From: an uncultured Collinsella sp. | GTDB lineage: Bacteria; Actinomycetota; Coriobacteriia; Coriobacteriales; Coriobacteriaceae | Length of the DNA: 26,063 bases | Direction: 5' to 3' | Assembly (NCBI GenBank): GCA_900552705.1 | Contig: USAX01000009.1 | Coordinates: 1 to 26,063, forward strand | In this document: one piece after another, positions 23,213 through 26,063 of the stretch | Position numbering within the stretch: position 1 is the stretch's first letter | Layout: each line of letters opens with the position of its first letter | Position numbers and translations under genes: made by a program | Notes under the pieces: model-generated | Database searches by the model: none | The model's input: only the letters and a program-made list of their open reading frames with translations | What the model was told of the DNA's origin: nothing

Positions 23213-23315
23213 CCGACCGCCCGAGCCACGGCACCTTGCCTTTCAATCGTCGGGCATGACCTCAAGGTCTATGCCCTCCTCTTTCAAGGCAATCTGCCGC
23301 ACCTCGGGCGGTCGG
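23213..23315. repeat. Structured element, copy 2 (103 nt)
   Basis: Same plan as copy 1, two bases downstream. Outer arms are CCGACCGCCCGAG (23213-23225) and CTCGGGCGGTCGG (23303-23315). CGGCA pairs with TGCCG (23229-23233 with 23295-23299) and TTGCCTT with AAGGCAA (23236-23242 with 23286-23292). The apex is GGCATGACC-TCAA-GGTCTATGCC (split as two arms). Stem sequences differ from copy 1 but still pair; the internal single-stranded parts are kept. A T-rich run (TCTATTTGTTTCGTTT) follows, so this copy could end transcription before rlmB. Confidence 0.7.
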
Positions 23316-23357
23316 TCTATTTGTTTCGTTTGATAGTTGTATTTAGGAGGTCGCTTT

Positions 23358-24278
23358 ATGGCCGACAATCGCAAGCGTGCGCCTCGTGGTGGCAAACAGG
23401 CTGCTTCTGGCTCGCGCCCGATTCGCCGCAATGACCGCGCTGCCGCTTCCAAGGGCCAGCGCGAGCGCTCCCAAGCCCAGGCTGCGCGTCCGCAGCGAGA
23501 TCGTAACCGCGACACTGTCCAGGCTCCCAAGGGCGAGTTTATCGAAGGTCGTCGTGCTGCCGCCGAGGCACTGCGTACCGGCTTTCCCGTCAAGTGCGCG
23601 CTCATCGCCGAGGGCGGGGAGCGCGATGCCGCCTTGTCGCGCCTGGTCGACGACCTCAACGCCGCGGACGTCCGCATTAAGTATGTGCCGCGCACGCAGC
23701 TCGATGCGCTGTCGAGCCATGGCGCTCACCAGGGCATTGCGCTCGAGGTGGGCAATTTCCCCTATGCCGATGTCGCCGATATTCTCGATCGCGCGGGTGA
23801 AGGACCGGCGCTCGTCGTCGTGCTCGACCATGTGACCGACGATGGCAATTTTGGTGCGATCGTGCGCTCTGCCGAGGTCGTGGGCGCAGCGGGCGTCATC
23901 ATTGCCAACAAGCGCGCCGCCGGTGTGACCGTGGGCAGCTACAAAACCTCCGCTGGTGCCGTCATGCACCTGCCCATCGCGCAGGTTCCCAATATCGCCC
24001 GAGCGCTTGACGACCTCAAGGCCGCCAGCTTTTGGGTGGGCGGTGCTTCCGAGCACGCCGAGGGCAGTTGCTGGGATGCTCCCTTCGAGGGCCGCGTTGC
24101 GCTCGTCATGGGCTCCGAGGGCGACGGCATCTCGCGCCTGGTGCTCGAGAAATGCGACTTTTTGACCAAGCTTCCCCAGCGCGGCATGACCGAGAGTCTC
24201 AATGTTGCCCAGGCGACCACCGCGCTGTGCTTTGAGTGGCTGCGCCGCAATGCCGGCGAGCTCATGGGGGAGGAGTAG
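23358..24278 (+). CDS. rlmB: 23S rRNA (guanosine-2'-O)-methyltransferase RlmB (TrmH/SpoU family)
   Basis: A SpoU-type methyltransferase of 306 residues that probably modifies G2251 in the peptidyl-transferase region of 23S rRNA. A basic, disordered N-terminus (1-60, rich in R/K/A/Q) precedes the substrate-binding domain starting at EFIEGRRAAAEALR. The SAM-binding knotted domain has motif 1 NFGAIVRSAEVVGA, motif 2 ALVMGSEGDGISRLV and motif 3 LPQRGMTESLNVAQA. ATG 23358 has AGGAGG seven bases upstream; an earlier in-frame ATG at 23337 precedes that site. It is followed three bases later by the NYN gene. The exact nucleotide modified is inferred from family. Confidence 0.92.
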   Translation: MADNRKRAPRGGKQAASGSRPIRRNDRAAASKGQRERSQAQAARPQRDRNRDTVQAPKGEFIEGRRAAAEALRTGFPVKCALIAEGGERDAALSRLVDDLNAADVRIKYVPRTQLDALSSHGAHQGIALEVGNFPYADVADILDRAGEGPALVVVLDHVTDDGNFGAIVRSAEVVGAAGVIIANKRAAGVTVGSYKTSAGAVMHLPIAQVPNIARALDDLKAASFWVGGASEHAEGSCWDAPFEGRVALVMGSEGDGISRLVLEKCDFLTKLPQRGMTESLNVAQATTALCFEWLRRNAGELMGEE

Positions 24279-24281
24279 CGC

Positions 24282-24959
24282 ATGTCCAAGAAGAACCGCG
24301 CCAAGTCCAAGGCCAAGCGCTTTGGCGAGGGCTCGGCCAAGCCGATTGTTTCGGCCGCGACCTATGGCGTGGGCGGCAATGCGTTTGCGCAGGCCATCGC
24401 CGATCCGGTCTCGACGGTGCACTCCAATAAGCCTGAGCTTTTGGTGGTCGACGGCTACAACGTGATCCACTGCACGCCGCGCTACGAAAAGCTCGTGTAC
24501 GACCATTCCGACGATCCGTATTCCAGCGACGTTCACGATATGGCGCGCACCGCTCTCATCAACGACGTCGCCGCCTTTGCCCAGGGCCGCTACGAGGCCG
24601 TGATCGTGTTCGACGGCGCGGGCAATATCTCCAACGAGCGCCCCAACCTGCCGGCCCGCGGCGTGCGCATCGAGTTCTCGCCGACGGGCGTCTCTGCCGA
24701 TACTGTGGTGCAAAAGCTCTGCATCGAGGCACGCGAGGAAGGCCGCGCGTGCTCCGTGGTATCGAGCGACGGCACGATCCAGGCCGTCGTCATGGGCAAG
24801 GGCGTAACGCGCATCTCGAGCCGTATGCTGGTGGACGAGATCAAACAGATCGATAACGACGTTCACGAGGCAGAGGAAGCTCCGCAGATCAAGATGACTC
24901 TGGGCAGTCGCCTGAGCCCCGATGCCCTGGCCAAGCTCAAGGCCCTGCGTGGTCGGTAG
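24282..24959 (+). CDS. NYN-domain nuclease (YacP/Rae1-like)
   Basis: A 225-residue protein with a basic N-terminal tail (1-22, MSKKNRAKSKAKRF) and a NYN/PIN-like nuclease fold. The first acidic motif is LLVVDGYNVI (D57, N60), the second AVIVFDGAGN, and the third SSDGTIQ, which together supply metal-binding acids. Homologues such as B. subtilis Rae1 (YacP) cleave mRNA inside translating ribosomes, and the gene is commonly beside rlmB and cysS, as here. ATG 24282 follows GGGGAGGAG and lies three bases after the rlmB stop, so the two are one operon. Catalytic acids are intact. The specific cleavage site is not predictable. Confidence 0.88.
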   Translation: MSKKNRAKSKAKRFGEGSAKPIVSAATYGVGGNAFAQAIADPVSTVHSNKPELLVVDGYNVIHCTPRYEKLVYDHSDDPYSSDVHDMARTALINDVAAFAQGRYEAVIVFDGAGNISNERPNLPARGVRIEFSPTGVSADTVVQKLCIEAREEGRACSVVSSDGTIQAVVMGKGVTRISSRMLVDEIKQIDNDVHEAEEAPQIKMTLGSRLSPDALAKLKALRGR

Positions 24960-24979
24960 GGGATTATCCATAGAGACCC

Positions 24980-25030
24980 GTTTCCCAATTGGTCAGCCCG
25001 TTGATTTGTAATCAATGGACTGTGGGTTGC
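24980..25030 (+). pseudogene. Degenerate tRNA-Thr-like fragment
   Basis: The segment TTGATTTGTAATCAA reproduces the anticodon stem-loop of the intact tRNA-Thr 206 bases downstream, preceded by a D-arm-like TTGGTCAGC and followed by TGTGGGTT. No acceptor stem can be formed. It looks like the remains of a duplicated tRNA. Confidence 0.45.
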
Positions 25031-25039
25031 CGTCGCCAA

Positions 25040-25083
25040 AACGAATAGTTTTTGGTTTTGGCGAACGGATAAAACTATTCGTT
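25040..25083. repeat. 13-bp inverted repeat AACGAATAGTTTT
   Basis: AACGAATAGTTTT (25040-25052) and AAAACTATTCGTT (25071-25083) are perfect arms around 18 nt. GGCGAATAGTTTT repeats part of the left arm at 25086-25098. It may end the rlmB-NYN transcript. Confidence 0.55.
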
Positions 25084-25123
25084 CTGGCGAATAGTTTTGA
25101 GATGTGGTCGGGCGAAGGGTCTG

Positions 25124-25152
25124 TTGCGCCTCGTCCGCAATTCCTTTATTCT
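25124..25152 (+). promoter_or_regulatory. Candidate promoter of tRNA-Thr
   Basis: TTGCGC (25124-25129), 17 nt, TATTCT (25147-25152), about 30 nt before the tRNA 5' end. Confidence 0.5.
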
Positions 25153-25182
25153 TAACTGGCTTCGCGCGAAAGCGCCAAGTGT

Positions 25183-25257
25183 GCCAGTGTGGCGCAACGG
25201 TAGCGCAACTGATTTGTAATCAGTGGGTTGCGGGTTCGATTCCTGTCACTGGCTCCA
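25183..25257 (+). tRNA. tRNA-Thr (anticodon UGU)
   Basis: Full cloverleaf. The acceptor is GCCAGTG (25183-25189) with CACTGGC (25247-25253), and the D-arm is GGCGCAACGGTAGCGC. The anticodon stem ACTGA/TCAGT has loop TTTGTAA, giving anticodon TGT (reads ACA). The T-arm has GGTTCGATT. Discriminator is T, and CCA is encoded (25255-25257). Confidence 0.96.
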
Positions 25258-25266
25258 TGAGAGTTT

Positions 25267-25306
25267 CGGGCTCTGTCTCTATATGGGACAGGGCCCGTTT
25301 CTATTT
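25267..25306 (+). terminator. tRNA-Thr terminator
   Basis: CGGGCTCTGTCTC (25267-25279) pairs with GGGACAGGGCCCG (25285-25297) with two G-U pairs, and TTTCTATTT follows, ten bases after the tRNA end. Confidence 0.85.
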
Positions 25307-25352
25307 ATGTCGATAAGTCAGCGTGTTTGGCGCCAACCAAGCTTCAGGTTTG

Positions 25353-25568
25353 TCTTGATCTGTAACACGGGCGGGCTGAAAACCCTCCTTATAGTTACAG
25401 ATCGAGACAATGCCAAGGGATGGTCGATAACATCTCGATCTGTAACACGAAGAAGCTGAAAACCGTTCGAGCTGTTACAGAATGAGACGTAAGCTGGGGT
25501 CTCTGCGTAATATCTCGATCTGTAACAGATAGGGGAGAAAATGTTCTCTAAATGTTACAGATCGAGAC
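25353..25568. repeat. Three-unit array of hyphenated palindromes with ~80-bp period
   Basis: Units at 25353-25407, 25433-25487 and 25514-25568 each have arms TCTCGATCTGTAAC / GTTACAGATCGAGA (14 bases; the first has one change, the second two) around a loop of exactly 27 nt. Loops vary but keep a central GAAAA, with short inner pairing arms. Unit starts are 80 and 81 bases apart; spacers of 25 and 26 nt are unrelated. No cas gene is near. No coding potential is seen here. Confidence 0.8.
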
Positions 25569-25621
25569 AAAGGCCGGGCCGGTCCCAGTCATCCTGTTTG
25601 AGCGAGGATTTCCGGACATAC

Positions 25622-25742
25622 GAGCGTGGAAAATCTCCCGCCTAGTGAATGAGCGTGGATAATCTCCCACTTTGGGCTCGAAGCCACGTCAAAAGTGGGA
25701 GATTATCCACGCTCGATTTCAAACGGGAGATAATCCACGCTC
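25622..25742. repeat. Nested REP-like palindrome (four GAGCGTGG-x-ATCTCCC units)
   Basis: Two forward units (25622-25640 and 25651-25673) and two reverse units (25692-25714 and 25724-25742) nest symmetrically. The inner pair matches perfectly over 23 bases and the outer over 17 of 19. The core GGGAGATTATCCAC also occurs at 1583-1597. Confidence 0.75.
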
Positions 25743-26063
25743 GAATTTGCCGCGGAAGCCCGATCTCGACCTATATATAGGTGTAAATAAGCCGGTATCG
25801 AAGTTCGATCCTGAAGGTGTACTCCACTACACCAAAGTGTTACCTTGGGAAACGTCACCTCTGTATCCAAAACCATCGTCCTTCATATCCAAACTCAACA
25901 AAACCGCAGGTCAACGGTATATAGATACGCCCGGGGCCGTGTATCTAGAGGTTTTCGTTGACAGCCCCCAAGGTTGCATCGTATTATCTTTTTCGTTCGC
26001 GGGGGCGGCGGTCCAAAAGACCAAAGGACCTGCGGATACTTGAACGATTGGGAGTTTGCCCGA
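25743..26063. other. Unassigned end of window
   Basis: No convincing gene. A 123-codon open frame on the plus strand (25672-26043) begins inside the REP repeat, lacks a ribosome binding site and GC-rich codon use, and matches no family I recognise. The stretch may be the upstream region of a gene beyond the window. Confidence 0.4.
25958..25987 (+). promoter_or_regulatory. Strong candidate sigma-70-type promoter near the window end
   Basis: A perfect TTGACA (25958-25963), an 18-nt spacer, and TATTAT (25982-25987), pointing toward a gene beyond base 26063. Confidence 0.55.

Noticed and set aside
21609..23246. 545-codon minus-strand open frame opposite cysS
   Set aside because: Shadow of cysS; low-complexity translation with no domain.
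23109..23315. Protein-coding minus-strand segments (AVKEE and ALKEE-like translations) in the twin elements
   Set aside because: The similar short translations follow from the shared structured sequence; no start site or full-length gene is present.
23343..24971. 542-codon minus-strand open frame opposite rlmB and the NYN gene
   Set aside because: Shadow frame; both plus-strand genes have clear motifs and ribosome binding sites.
25353..25568. CRISPR array
   Set aside because: Only three units, each a 55-nt palindrome with a variable loop, and no cas genes; spacing alone is CRISPR-like.
25622..25742. Replication origin (TTATCCAC as DnaA boxes)
   Set aside because: The motifs lie within a repeat family also found at 1549-1602, end in G rather than A, and no dnaA/dnaN or AT-rich unwinding region is near.
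25672..26043. 123-codon plus-strand open frame
   Set aside because: Starts inside a palindromic repeat, no ribosome binding site, codon use unlike the genome and no recognised family.

Overview
The window looks like chromosomal DNA from a GC-rich Coriobacteriia-type actinobacterium, most likely Collinsella or a close relative. This is inferred from high third-position GC in the core genes, a LysRS that carries a C-terminal tRNA-binding domain, the ClpC / DisA-IspD-IspF-CysS / RlmB-NYN gene set, and abundant intergenic palindromic repeats. No 16S gene or other decisive marker is present, so the assignment is inference.

Layout. (1) 1-4233: 3' end of lysS, a repeat-rich gap holding an AT-rich cupin gene framed by two copies of one 56-bp hairpin, a ThrE-type amino acid exporter, more palindromes, and a DUF2798-type membrane protein behind a leader hairpin with a T-tract. 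(2) 4332-7122: clpC with its own 5' hairpin and 3' terminator. (3) 7191-8097: a DUF2975 membrane protein and a small Cro/C1 regulator. (4) 8187-13704: a compact peptide natural-product (RiPP) locus. It has a promoter with an embedded palindrome, a 36-residue five-cysteine precursor, an intrinsic terminator, an ABC ATPase with two related permeases (probably self-immunity), a radical SAM/SPASM maturase and a peptide-exporter-like ABC protein. (5) 13877-14818: a RelB-like antitoxin and PIN toxin pair behind a palindromic promoter. (6) 14967-16424: the dipeptidase PepD. (7) Minus strand 16551-19186: hipBA with a large palindromic operator, then mntP behind a yybP-ykoY manganese riboswitch. (8) 19353-23102: a tightly overlapping disA-ispD-ispF-cysS run. 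(9) 23109-23315: two tandem, equally sized structured elements. (10) 23358-24959: rlmB and a YacP/Rae1-like NYN nuclease. (11) 24960-26063: a tRNA-Thr remnant, intact tRNA-Thr(UGU), and two families of palindromic repeats.

How it works together. The housekeeping parts (LysRS, CysRS, tRNA-Thr, RlmB, NYN nuclease) serve translation. ClpC, DisA (c-di-AMP) and MntP concern stress, signalling and metal balance. IspD/IspF make isoprenoid precursors. The accessory stretch from about 7.1 to 18.3 kb, broken by pepD, holds three self-contained systems: the RiPP locus, the PIN toxin-antitoxin pair and hipBA.

The strongest candidates for something undescribed are the RiPP locus (short Gly5/five-Cys precursor with no evident leader or protease) and the twin structured elements at 23109-23315, whose paired stems show compensatory changes between copies.
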